The notes: generated by a model from the sequence alone, not told the origin. DNA of 64,000 nucleotides from Limanda limanda (GCF_963576545.1 NC_083646.1:14115238-14179237), one strand, 5' to 3'; shown: positions 54,839 to 63,421, counted from the stretch's first letter. A program made the numbers and translations.

Positions 54839-55001
54839 GTTTAATGACGACATTGAGTTCATGATTGGACACAAACCCAACATCTTCTGGCAGGCAACTT
54901 GGAGAGTCATCAGCCCGCTCATCATGTTTGTCATCTTGGTCTTTTACTTTGTCACTAAACTTTCTGAAAAGCTTTTTTACAAAGTTTGGGATCCAGAATC
55001 G
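54839..55001 (+). pseudogene. SLC6A18/19-like transporter penultimate exon (relic)
   Basis: The frame reads [20 protein letters not shown], then [18 protein letters not shown], ending [11 protein letters not shown]. This is the segment from the loop before TM11/12 of B0AT-type SLC6 neutral amino-acid transporters, where [23 protein letters not shown] is a hallmark. The donor TCG|GTACAT (phase 0) is weak. Two acceptors are possible. AAAG|G at 54838/54839 avoids a stop but has a poor tract. The much better CTCAG at 54811-54812 places TAA (54834-54836) in frame just before RFN. Because upstream SLC6 exons are absent from the 2.5 kb back to the fhod3 promoter, a truncated duplicate is the likeliest reading. 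Confidence 0.6.
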
Positions 55002-55102
55002 GTACATATACATTTTACTTTGAGATTATCTACCTAGAATAATGCATTGATTATTTGTCATCTGTTCATTTAAAAAAAAAAATCCTCTGTCTGTCTTTGC
55101 AG

Positions 55103-55288
55103 GATACATATCCGGTCCTGGAGGACAAACCATATCCAGTCTGGATCAATGTGATCATTTTTATATTGGCAGGAATACCCTGTCTTGCTGTACCTTGTGT
55201 TGCCATCTGGAAATGTATCAGGAGGAGAAAGTTGAAATCACCAGTGAGTCAAACAAAATCTCAGTCAGATATACTTTTTCAAAATTGA
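55103..55288 (+). pseudogene. SLC6A18/19-like transporter last exon (C-terminus, relic)
   Basis: A strong acceptor (TCTGTCTGTCTTTGCAG, AG at 55101-55102) opens a 61-codon frame: DTYPVLEDKPYPVWINVIIF, then ILAGIPCLAVPCVAIWKCIR, then a basic cytosolic tail ending at TGA 55286-55288. The spacing from WDP to YPxW (16 residues) equals that in SLC6A19, and xAGIPxLxxPxxAIxKxIR is the final membrane helix of that subfamily. It joins the preceding exon in phase 0. AATAAA at 55484-55489 could be a poly(A) signal. The frame itself is undamaged, so expression as part of an unseen transcript cannot be excluded. Confidence 0.6.
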
Positions 55289-56370
55289 GTGAAGGATACG
55301 TATAATGGTTTTATCTATGACATTTTAAAATAGTAGGCATAGCTTCAAAAAGCCAATATTCTCCTTTATAATGGGCGGTATTATTTTGTATAGTCCACGT
55401 GTAAACCCAATAATCCTGAGTGAGACATCGTTAACTGTTTATATTTATTTTTTGTTTCTAATTACACAAGAGATGAGAAATCTAATAAACATAAGGAGCA
55501 ATAGATTAAAATAATACACCTCTCTGTTGAACTTTTTCACATATTGATTAATAATTAATAATGGTGGAGTTAAGAACATTTGATTTACATTTCATTATGC
55601 ATTTTGTCAAGTTGACACAACAGAGTTAAGTTGGACAGTCTGGCCAAAACATGGCTTTTCACTTTGGATGTGTTTCCCCAGTTCAAAAAAAACATTTCAC
55701 ATCCATCAAAAGTGTTTCTCCACAAAATTAGCAACCATGGAAAAAAACCTTTTGAAATAAGTTACATTTTGTTATTTTTATGACAATAACAATCAGGAAA
55801 TTACAAATAAAACTTCCATTTTGGAAAATTATTTATTCATATTTTCAAGAATACCTTAAACTACAATGGTAACCTTGTTTTTACATTAAAGGGCCCACTG
55901 GGTTTTAACTATCCGTAATGATTTGAAGGGGGTCTGGGACCCTCCAAGTTTGAAAACAGTCACTCCGCAGACTTTTTCACTCGGTCCATTCTAATAAATA
56001 TGTTATCGAAATGTCTAATTTCGTACTTCCTATCCGTAGGATGTCATTCAAACCTGATATGATCACTGATACATAATCCTCAGTTAAACAGACACCACCA
56101 CAGGTCAGTTTCTTTTCATAGATGTCTTAAAAAATAAGATATTTCATCATTGTTATCATTCTCCTAGAGTTGCAGCTACAAATTATGGGAACAAATTGTT
56201 TCATCAACAAAGGCACTGGAAAATGAACACTGTGCTGAGCTTTACTCTTCTTGAAGCTGTGCCGAACAAAACACACTAGACAGCACAAAGTAAATACTTA
56301 TATTTCAAACTTTTGTGATCAAAAAAATTAAATACAATGAGACCCCTGGAACGCGTTCACATTGACCGAT
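55289..56370. other. AT-rich spacer, nothing recognised
   Basis: No protein similarity, RNA gene or transposon end is seen. An AATAAA at 55484-55489 may belong to the SLC6-like relic. Confidence 0.55.
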
Positions 56371-56379
56371 TTATCATGA

Positions 56380-56640
56380 CCAGAAAAACAAACAAGTCTC
56401 AAAGGGCATTATGAAAAACACAACAGGAAGCCCGCCATTTTGCATTAAGTGGCCATTTTGGCCATATTGCAAATTTTTACTTTGAGGTACTTGTACCAGG
56501 GCTTATATCAGATCAACTTCAAATTAAGATGAAAACAATAACAAATTAAATATTAAAATTAAAATTTCTGATATTTCTAGGACTGCAAAGCAGCACTGAA
56601 CGGGCCCGAGCACATGCAGTTTGAAGCACGGCATACGTTT
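56380..56640 (+). repeat. Dispersed fish repeat (GGAAGCCCGCCATTTTG ... CAGCACTGAACGGGCCCGAG)
   Basis: The ordered words ACAACAGGAAGCCCGCCATT, AGTGGCCATTTTGGCCAT, TACTTGTACCAGGGCTTATA and GACTGCAAAGCAGCACTGAA with CGGGCCCGAGCAC are those of a repeat scattered widely in fish genomes. It is non-coding and the family name is not known to me. Confidence 0.45.
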
Positions 56641-57013
56641 TGCGCACTGCGGCAAAGATAAATGCTTCACTTACTGCGTCCATCATGTGCTGTCGATCCT
56701 TGCCTGCTAATTGCTCATTAGATTAAATATGTTCGTTTGAATCACTGCCCTATGATCTATGTTGTTTTATATAGATCTGTGATCTATGGGAGTCCAGTAT
56801 CACAGATTGACTGACGGAATCGAACCATCCCAGTACAAACACAAGCATATAAACATAATCATCTTAAATTTGGGGACATCTCAGCTGTCTCTGAATTTAA
56901 CAATCCAGCTGTTTGACATTTACCGTCATTCATGTCAAAGAGGGCTCCATCATCACCGCTGCTTCACTGTCCGTGTGTGTGAGTGTAATGCTGCGTTCCA
57001 GACGACTTGTATG

Positions 57014-57237
57014 TTACATTACATTACATTACATGTCATTTAGCTGACGCTTTTGTCCAAAGCGACTTACATTTTTTTTTTTTTTTTTTAGTACACTCAA
57101 CATTTTTATGAGGGGCCATTTAGGGGTTCAGTATCTTGCCAAGAACACTTCGGCATGCAGATGGGGAAGAGTGGGGATTGAACCAGCAACCTTCTTTTGG
57201 AGAACGCCCACTCTACCCCCTAGGCCACACCGCCCCC
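57014..57237 (-). mobile_element. tRNA-derived SINE (V-SINE-like tail)
   Basis: Read on the minus strand it has a tRNA-like head (A box GGCCTAGGGGGTAGAGTGGG; B box GCTGGTTCAATCCCC), a body with CTGCATGCCGAAGTGTTCTT and CTGAACCCCTAAATGGCCCC, and an internal poly(A) of about 18. The 3' part is GTAAGTCGCTTTGGACAAAA, GCGTCAGCTAAATGACATG, ending in (TAATG)n. This head-body-tail order and the GTAAGTCGCTTTGGAnAAAAGCGTC tail are those of the fish V-SINE/HE1-type group (established knowledge; exact family not assigned). Confidence 0.8.
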
Positions 57238-57433
57238 AATGTCAGATGTCAGATATTCTGACCTGAAATGGCCCAGTTCCGACTTCACGTCAAACGTAAA
57301 CAAACATGTCTGACTGTGAGAAGCTGATTCATTTGTCTTGTGATGAGACAATTCAACTGTAGCCAGTGCAGCCTCCGTTCGTACAGACACAAAGAGGAGG
57401 AGGGCGAGGACGCCATTATCTTTTTATTAGACT

Positions 57434-57439
57434 TTTATT
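57434..57439 (-). promoter_or_regulatory. Candidate poly(A) signal AATAAA of the zinc-finger gene
   Basis: The minus strand reads AATAAAAGTCTAATAAAAAG here, with two AATAAA hexamers 11 bases apart, about 450 bases past the stop codon. They are the closest strong pair in the expected region. Confidence 0.5.
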
Positions 57440-57778
57440 CTTGGAAACACATTCAATACATAAAGGACAACTCACACTGTCATTGAATCTCGAGAACCAA
57501 GAAACCATTGTTTTAAAACAAACATATTTAATCATATGAACTAGTTAGGAACACACATTGATACTGTGCAAGGAACACACTTTAACCTTAAAATGACATG
57601 AAGAATTATGAAAAATAGATGAATTATGTCGAAATCAGTAGAAACAATATATATATAAACACAAATCTTTCGTGTTATTGAATGAGTTATATTTTCTAGG
57701 GACATAAAAACTGTTAATAGTCTATTTCAAACAGTGAACTATGAATATTTATACTATGAATATCTGCTGATTAATCCT

Positions 57779-57886
57779 CATAAATCTTTTGTTGCAAAGG
57801 TTGCAACTGAATCACTTCTCTCCTTTATGAATCCTCACATGTCTAGTACATTAGGACTGAATCTTAAATCTTTAACCACACTCTGA
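57779..57886 (-). pseudogene. Decayed seventh and eighth zinc fingers beyond the stop codon
   Basis: Continuing in the exact frame past the TGA (57887-57889), the minus strand reads SECG, stop, RF, later RHVRIHKGEK, stop, then FSCNLCNKRF and MRIN. This is one full-length finger frame with TGA where its first zinc-binding Cys should be, further TAA codons and a ruined helix. It is followed by a finger that has lost its middle (Cys pair joined to the MRIH end, with His changed to Asn). The natural array was therefore longer and has been cut back by a stop. This is direct sequence evidence; the order of events is inferred. Confidence 0.75.
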
Positions 57887-58872
57887 TCAACAAAACGGTT
57901 TCTCTCCTGTATGAATCCTCATATGTGAATTAAGACTTCCCCTTTGGTTAAATCGTATACCACACTCAGAGCAACCAAACGGTTTCTCTCCTGTATGAAT
58001 CCTCATATGTCTATTTAGATGGCCCCTTCGGTTAAATCTTTTACCACACTCAGAGCAACTAAATGGTTTCTCTCCTGTATGAATCCTCATATGTGAATTT
58101 AGATTGCCACTTTGGACAAATCTTTTACGACACTCAGAGCAACAAAACGGTTTCTCTGCTGTATGAATCCTCATATGTGCATTTAGATGGCACTTATAGC
58201 TAAATCTTTTACCACACTTAGAGCAACTAAATGGTTTCTCTCCTGTATGAATCCTCATATGTCTATTTAGTACGCCCCTTTGGATAAATCTTTTACCACA
58301 CTCAGAGCAACCAAACGGTTTCTCTGCTGTATGAATCCTCATATGTATATTTAGATGGCACTTATGGCTAAATCTTTTACCACACTCAGAGCAACTAAAC
58401 GATTTTTTTTCTGTCTTAGATCCCATATCACTTAGAGGCTGTTTGTTATTTCTTGTATTTAAACCAGTCTGAGGTTCCCTGGTCTCCATCCAATCATCCT
58501 CACTGTCTTCAGTCTCAGAAGAGTCTTCAGTCTTGTCCTCAGGACCTGGTTGTAAACGTCCATCAGGACCTGAGTTCCTGGCTGGTTCTGGTCCTCCACA
58601 GTCCGCTCTGTTCTCCTTCGTCTCACTCGGATGAAGCTTTGACAATTTAAGTTTCTCTTCATCTTCTTCACTCTTCACAGCGACAGGAGTCAATGTGAAC
58701 TTGATATCAGCCTCCTCCAGTCCTTGAAGCTGCTGTCCATCCTGATTGGTCCACGGTTCCTCCTGTTCCTCTTTAATGTGGGGGGGCTCTGGATCCTCCT
58801 GGTCCACAATGGGGCTCCACTGCTGCTGCTCAGGGGGAACCTCGTCTTTATTCACCATCAGCTGCTGGACGT
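57887..58872 (-). CDS. C2H2 zinc-finger protein, exon 2 (acidic linker plus six fingers)
   Basis: This exon encodes residues 96-423. It begins [19 protein letters not shown], followed by the family motif [16 protein letters not shown] and an acidic Ser/Glu-rich linker ([20 protein letters not shown]). Six fingers with [12 protein letters not shown] starts follow, spaced every 28 residues (about residues 254-418). Helix positions -1, 3 and 6 read H-H-I, Q-V-R, Y-H-A, Q-N-S, R-H-R and Q-S-S. All Cys and His ligands are present. Linkers are TAEKP after fingers 1 and 3 and TGEKP elsewhere. Finger 4 has CRKRF instead of CGKRF. The protein ends EKPFC at TGA 57887-57889, just inside a seventh finger. 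The acceptor is CCTGCAG with AG at 58873-58874. A DNA-binding transcriptional regulator is likely; its targets are unknown. Confidence 0.92.
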
Positions 58873-59014
58873 CTGCAGGACACACTGAAACACAAATACA
58901 CACGTTTATCATTTCAGAGTTTTGAAAAACTTGTGTTGTGTTGTTTAATGTCGACTGTTGACATTCAGCAAAGTAGAGATGTTGAAGTCGTTTACAGTTG
59001 GTGTTATGAAGCAG

Positions 59015-59965
59015 TTTTAATTTTGGCAGCTATTTTTGATTTCGTCTTAGTCTTTAGACGAAAATGCATAATAGTTTTAGTCACATTCAGTCATTTTTAT
59101 CCTTCTTAGTTTTAGTCTAGTTTTAGTCGACGAAAACTAATTACATTTCAGTCTAGTTTTAGTCACATTTAATAGCCACATTAAACTCCTTATCTTCCCT
59201 TATCAGGTACAGGGACCCCCTGTGTTGTGTCTACAACTGCATACTAGTCTAGCTTGCAGTACTTTGGATGTCCATTAGATATCCCTATAGGTCTATAGCA
59301 ACCTTTACTATCAAAAGTGCCATTTTGTCCCCTCCTCCCCCCAAATAAAATTTGTCTGGAGCCGCAAAACATATTTGATAACAAAGCTAATAAAGTTTTA
59401 TATAAAGTTATACTATACTAAACTATAGATTGTTGCATTTATGAAATTATAGAACAACAATAAAGAAAACTGTTGGCATTTTATTTCTATTTTTACCTGT
59501 TACAGCAAAGGGAAACACCAAATGCTTATGAAGAGGAGAAGAAAATACACAGGCAAGTGTAGGCCTACTTTGAAATAAATTAAACTATTTAGGGCTATTT
59601 GAGTCCTCCACATATTTGTGGGAAATGTATGAAATAAGAAGTACCCTATTTTGAAATAAATAAAAACATAGCTGCAGCCTAATATATTTTAGCAGGCCGG
59701 TCAGTCAGTGACCGGCCTGCTTCACGTGAACGAGCTCTGATCTCACGGTGTCTCTGAGCGAGTGTGCGGGGGCGGAGCCCTGGGCCGGTGCGTTATCTGG
59801 GATCACACACACTCGCCCGCTCCTGGTACTTCATGACGGCCTGATACGATGATGTTTAAAAAAATTATTGTGTCTTAGTCAACCACCAACATTTTCGTTA
59901 CGTCTTCGTCTCGTCTTAGTCACGGGAAAAAGGTTGTTAACGAATATTTTTCGTCATCCTCTTGC
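59015..59965. repeat. Dispersed repeat with AGTTTTAGTCGACGAAAACTA words
   Basis: The left part repeats TAGTTTTAGTC, TTTTAGTCGACGAAAACTA and CAGTCTAGTTTTAGTC. The right part has CGTCTTCGTCTCGTCTTAG and GTTAACGAATATTTTTCGTC. Such CGAAAA/TTTTCGTC-rich sequence is the hallmark of an abundant fish DNA repeat. The middle is unrelated AT-rich DNA and a GC-rich hairpin block. Exact ends and class could not be fixed. Confidence 0.45.
59691..59721. repeat. Perfect 13-bp hairpin with 5-base loop
   Basis: AGCAGGCCGGTCA (59691-59703), loop GTCAG, then TGACCGGCCTGCT (59709-59721). All 13 pairs match and 9 are G-C. A second inverted repeat follows: GCGAGTGTG (59758-59766) with CACACTCGC (59808-59816). Confidence 0.9.
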
Positions 59966-60003
59966 ACTTGCATTCTAAGCTGCTTTCAGACAATACCTGT
60001 GGG

Positions 60004-61233
60004 CAGTGGTGGAATGTAACGAAGTATTTTTACTTCGTTACTGTACTTAAGTACATTTTTACGTATCTGTACTTTTCTTAAGTAAAAATAATAGTGCATA
60101 CTTTTTACTTTTACTCCGTTACATTTTGCAGCTATTATCTATACTTATACTCCGCTACATTTCTACAATATGTGTCGTTACTCGTTACATTTTATGAACA
60201 CAGTTTCGCCAAAATGTTGCTGTGACGGAGCGGCTCCGCCAGCGGTCCACACACACGCACACACACGCAGCCACACACACGCCAACAAACATTTCCACTC
60301 TTCCTTTTAAAGTTCGTAGTTGATCACTATCTAACCATCAGCTAATCTGTTTAGCGCTGGGCCGACGGAGGGTGGACACTCTTCAGCTCCGCATCTGGGT
60401 TACACACACACACACACACAGTGCGCCTTTCCCACAATACCCAGGTGCACTACGTCACTCTCTGGGCCTGTTCCTTAAAGAGGCAGGCCATACCTGCAAC
60501 AGCGTGTTTGGCAGCAGCACTACAACCTTGCTTGTTTTGCTGAAACATTCAACAGACAGCCTGACTAACTGCCTATTCAACATGGATCCAGAGTCAGCCT
60601 CAACTGAGCCCTCTGATATGAGCCATTTGTGGCCCTATTTAAAAGACATGTTCGAGTTCAAAGGCCCCAAGAATGACTCGTGGAGGTTTCAATGCGTTTC
60701 CTGTCTCCCTCAAGAAAAGGAGTTGCTAGCCTTCAAGAATTCGCCTTAAAATTTAAAGAAGCATATCGAGGTAAGCGGAGTTCTTGCTATGCTAAGTTAA
60801 TGTCCCCATGGTTTGGCTTAATGGTATTAACTTTGCAGATAATCCCTGCTAGATAACTTGTCATCCGCAGAATTGTATGATAGAGTGTGAACAGTATTAC
60901 AGAGGGTAAGCACAATAAGTACACCAACCTTTCCAATAAACAAATGTTGTTGCTTATAATTATTACTAGTAGTGACATCTGTAGAGGCATGAGTATTACC
61001 AGTAGCTATATCTGCATTCTTTATCAAAATGGCACAGCCTAGACATTGAGAGACAACCCATTGTGTGAGTACTTTTACTTTTAATACATAAAGTAAATTT
61101 AAAAGTAAGTACTTTTTACTTTAAATTGAGTAGGATTGTTGATGTAGTACTTTTACTTTTACTTAAGTATATATTTTCCTGTGTACTTGTACTTTTACTT
61201 AAGTACTAAACTTCAGTACTTCCTCCACCACTG
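60004..61233 (+). mobile_element. hAT-superfamily transposon, Tol2-like ends, 1,230 bp
   Basis: The ends are CAGTGGTGGAATGTAACG and TTCCTCCACCACTG, an inverted repeat of CAGTGGTGGA. Exact 8-bp copies of CCTGTGGG flank it (59996-60003 and 61234-61241), the target-duplication length of hAT elements. Subterminal DNA is rich in TACTTTTACT and ACTTAAGTA words, as in Tol2-type elements. It holds one transposase exon remnant (60582-60770) and then no further coding exon, so it is internally deleted and cannot move by itself. It lies in the intron of the zinc-finger gene, in the opposite orientation. Confidence 0.92.
60582..60770 (+). pseudogene. hAT transposase first exon with BED-type finger, nonsense-mutated
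   Basis: From the ATG at 60582 the frame reads MDPESASTEPSDMSHLWPYL, then a BED-finger-like stretch with RFQCVSCLPQEKELLAFKNS (the Cys pair), and after an in-frame TAA (60747-60749) continues NLKKHIE to a good donor GAG|GTAAGC at 60770/60771. The histidine part of the finger lies after the stop. The position of the TAA within an otherwise continuous exon shows it is a single nonsense change. BED fingers bind transposon ends in hAT transposases. No catalytic hAT domain follows. Confidence 0.8.
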
Positions 61234-61389
61234 CCTGTGGGTCAAACTCAGAGAAATGTGTCCAGACTTTTGTTTCACACATGAGCAACACAGCAGCAGG
61301 TTCTCTGCACAGACTCGTTCATAACAGCATCAAATCCTCCTCATTCTTCAGGTGAGAGGTGGAGCAGCAGACAGAGACAGGAAGTGACG

Positions 61390-61860
61390 TATTACCTCCA
61401 CTGCTCGAGCTAATGCTAGCTAACGTTAGCCTGTTAGCGGCTCCTCTAGGGACTGACCTGCTCTGTGCAGCCGGACTTCGGGCTGCATCACGGCATCGAG
61501 CAGCCTCCTCTGGCGGCGGATCTCCCGCTCGGACCGCTCCACTCGCTCCTCGGACTCTAACAAGGTTTCCTCCAGCCCCGTGAGGATCTCCTCCCCCGCC
61601 GCCATTAGCCGCTCGGTGAGCATCGCTCTCAGCTCCGGGACTCGATCCTTTCCTCCTCCTTTCTCCACCTGCAGCAGGAAGTCTTCAGCGGCAGCGCTGA
61701 TCCGCTCATGTACCGACACCCGCAGCAGCTGCACGGCGGACATGTTCCTCCTCTCTGCGCACATCGAGGCTCGGAGCGAACAGAGAGAGCCAGCAGCAGG
61801 AAACAGAGACTCCGAGCTGCGAGCCAGCAGCGACCCCTGCTGGACAGAGGACGAAGAGGA
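61390..61860 (-). promoter_or_regulatory. CpG-rich first-exon and promoter region of the zinc-finger gene
   Basis: GC- and CpG-rich DNA covers exon 1 and about 120 bases upstream, in contrast to AT-rich flanks. No TATA box is evident. Upstream of about 61,950 the sequence passes into mobile elements, so the proximal promoter must be short. Confidence 0.5.
61458..61743 (-). CDS. C2H2 zinc-finger protein, exon 1 (charged helical module)
   Basis: The exon encodes residues 1-95, starting MSAVQLLRVSVHERISAAAE and ending RQRRLLDAVMQPEVRLHRA. This matches the first exon of the teleost zinc-finger family, where MS.VQ.LR...ERL.AAAEEI and RQR(R/K)LLDAV..PEV.LHRA are typical. I chose the ATG at 61741-61743 because it fits the family; another in-frame ATG lies 7 codons upstream (61762-61764). 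The module is predicted to be mostly helix or coiled coil and is often assumed to mediate protein contacts. It appears twice in tandem here (see findings). The donor is GCAG|GTCAGT at 61458/61457. Confidence 0.88.
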
Positions 61861-61994
61861 AACGAATGTACTAATACTGCACAGTAGAAATACTCTGTTA
61901 CTAGTACTTATTAAACAAGTACTAAAGTATAAGCAACCAAATAAACTTTAACCAATGGTGGAAGAAGAATTCGGATCATTCACTGAGGTAAAAG

Positions 61995-62150
61995 ACAGTA
62001 AAGAAATCAGAATCAGAATTATTTTATTTACCAAGCAGATTTGCACATATAGGAAATTGCCTTGGTGTGGTTGGTGCACTGTACATGAAACATAAAACAA
62101 CAATTGGACATAAAACAACAATATATACAGTAAAACGACAATATATACAG
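61995..62150 (-). mobile_element. Probable 3' end of a LINE (interrupted)
   Basis: On the minus strand this runs GCACCAACCACACCAAGGCA, ATTTCCTATATGTGCAAATC, TTGGTAAATAAAATAATTCTG and ends in a TTCTGA-type simple tail. The sequence resumes on the other side of the hAT insertion at 63422. I infer that it is the 3' end of the LINE whose coding fragment lies at 63645-64000, because orientation and the exact insertion joint agree. Confidence 0.5.
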
Positions 62151-63421
62151 TAGGGCTGCAACTAACGACTATTCTGATAGTCGATTAGTCACCGATTATT
62201 GAAACGATTAATCGACTAATCGGATTATGAATGACACAAATTCTCAATTGCTCTTATTTAGCAAACAGCTTTTAAATTTTGCTTGAGGTTGTTCGAGGCA
62301 TGTGATGACTGAAAAAACAGGCAATAAAGATTGTTACTTCATTAAAAAAAATGTCTTTTAATAAACTTTGCTGCATATAAGGGTACTGTGACACAAAAGC
62401 AAAGACAAATCAAGTTTTTGACCATTTAAAACCAAGGACAGGCAAAGTTCTAATAAAAAAGATAAATTAAAAATCAAGTATCCATTTTTCCTGTTAACAA
62501 AAATAACAGGGAAAGTAACAGCAATAAAAACATCAACAAACGAAACTACAGTCTTCTTCTGACTAAATAATTGTGATTAAAAAAAGACGTTTGTCAGGCA
62601 ATAGGATAACTTTTAGCTTTTAAACTCGTTAATAAAAGTTTAAACCATATTTTTGTAATGGATTCTAGAATCCTGCGCGCAGGTATAAACGTGTATATAT
62701 AACATCTGACCGAGGCGAGTCAGCATCGTCTCCGTTACGATGTCACACGTGCCTCCTCCTCCTCACATGCACGTGTCCTGCTTCCATGGAGAACAGGTCC
62801 GCTGTACAGATACTGCAGGTAGTTTTTTTCGGGCTGTTACGGGTGAAGTTCTCCCGAACTTTTTACTTTCTGGTGCACCATGCTGCTGCAGCGGAAGCCA
62901 GCAATGCTCCGTGTTTTGACGCTATTGCACATGCGCGACTTTCAGAGATAGGAATGGTAAATGGTAAATGGATTTGTTTTTATATAGCGCTTTTCTAGTC
63001 TGATGAAGACCACTCAAAGCGCTTTACAGTACAGTTTCACATTCACCCATTCACACACACATTCATACAGTGCATCTACTTGCAGCACTTTGTTATTCTA
63101 TCGGGGGCCATTCAGGGTTCAGCATCTTGCCCAAGGACACTTCGGCATGCAGATGGTTCAGACTGGGGATCGAACCGCCGACCTTCAGGTTGGAGGACGA
63201 CCGCTCTACCCCTCAGCCACAGCCGCCCAGGAAGGAAGCGAGATGGCTCACTCCTCAGCTGCTTTCATCAGTACCTCCGGTAAAACGCCGTTTAGTTCCG
63301 CTGCGCGGCACGAAAAACACGTGCTATGACGTAACCAACGAATCATCGACGAGTAAATTCGTCAGCGACTATTCTTGTCATCGATTTTTGTCGACGACGT
63401 CGACTAATCGTTGCACCCCTA
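62151..63421. mobile_element. hAT-superfamily non-autonomous transposon, 1,271 bp, carrying a SINE
   Basis: The ends are TAGGGCTGCAAC and GTTGCACCCCTA (one mismatch as inverted repeats), with GATTAGTCGAC-type words inside both ends. Exact 8-bp copies of ATATACAG flank it (62143-62150 and 63422-63429). No transposase frame is visible. About 275 bases near the right side are an inserted SINE, so the element was about 1.0 kb when it landed. Confidence 0.92.
62955..63228 (-). mobile_element. tRNA-derived SINE nested in the hAT element
   Basis: On the minus strand: head GGCGGCTGTGGCTGAGGGGT with A box GGCTGAGGGGTAGAGCGG and B box GGCGGTTCGATCC; body CTGCATGCCGAAGTGTCCTT and CTGAACCCTGAATGGCCCC; tail GTAAAGCGCTTTGAGTGGTC, GAAAAGCGCTATATAAAAAC and (CCATTTA)n. 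Both promoter boxes are nearly intact, so it is a young copy. A short AGGAA on each side may be part of the target duplication. Confidence 0.85.

Larger units (their letters stand above)
57240..57886 (-). other. 3' region of the zinc-finger gene with decayed fingers and poly(A) signals
   Basis: Downstream of the stop codon (on the minus strand), 57779-57886 holds decayed zinc-finger sequence (listed separately). Two AATAAA hexamers on the minus strand (57434-57439 and 57423-57428) are plausible poly(A) signals, giving a 3' untranslated region of about 450 bases. The rest is AT-rich with nothing else recognised. Confidence 0.6.
58873..61457 (-). other. Intron of the zinc-finger gene, filled with mobile DNA
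   Basis: The intron is bounded by GTCAGT (61457) and TGCAG (58873). It contains an old dispersed repeat (about 59,015-59,965) and a complete-ended hAT element (60004-61233). Only about 300 bases look like unique intron. Confidence 0.85.
57423..61743 (-). other. Fish C2H2 zinc-finger gene, whole span
   Basis: This is a two-exon gene whose coding exons, 61458-61743 and 57887-58872, join in phase 1 (GCAG|GTCAGT donor; TGTCCTGCAG acceptor) to encode 423 residues. The junction restores LHRADVQQL, a signature of the large teleost zinc-finger family with an N-terminal charged helical exon and a C-terminal finger array. The product is predicted to be a nuclear sequence-specific DNA-binding protein. 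This family is lineage-expanded and orthology cannot be set from sequence alone. The 2,585-base intron is filled by repeats and a hAT transposon. The span runs from the start codon to the candidate poly(A) signals. Confidence 0.88.

Noticed and set aside
54801..55013. 70-codon minus-strand open frame
   Set aside because: It is the antisense of the SLC6-like exon, whose plus-strand translation matches a transporter family.
53957..55288. A chimeric gene joining the hydrophobic frame to the SLC6-like exons
   Set aside because: The donor at 54267 leaves one base (T). Joined to the last exon it makes TGA at once, and joined to the penultimate exon it is out of the SLC6 frame from either acceptor.
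61359..61951. Plus-strand open frames over the zinc-finger first exon
   Set aside because: They are antisense shadows of exon 1 in CpG-rich DNA. The minus-strand product joins in phase to the finger exon.
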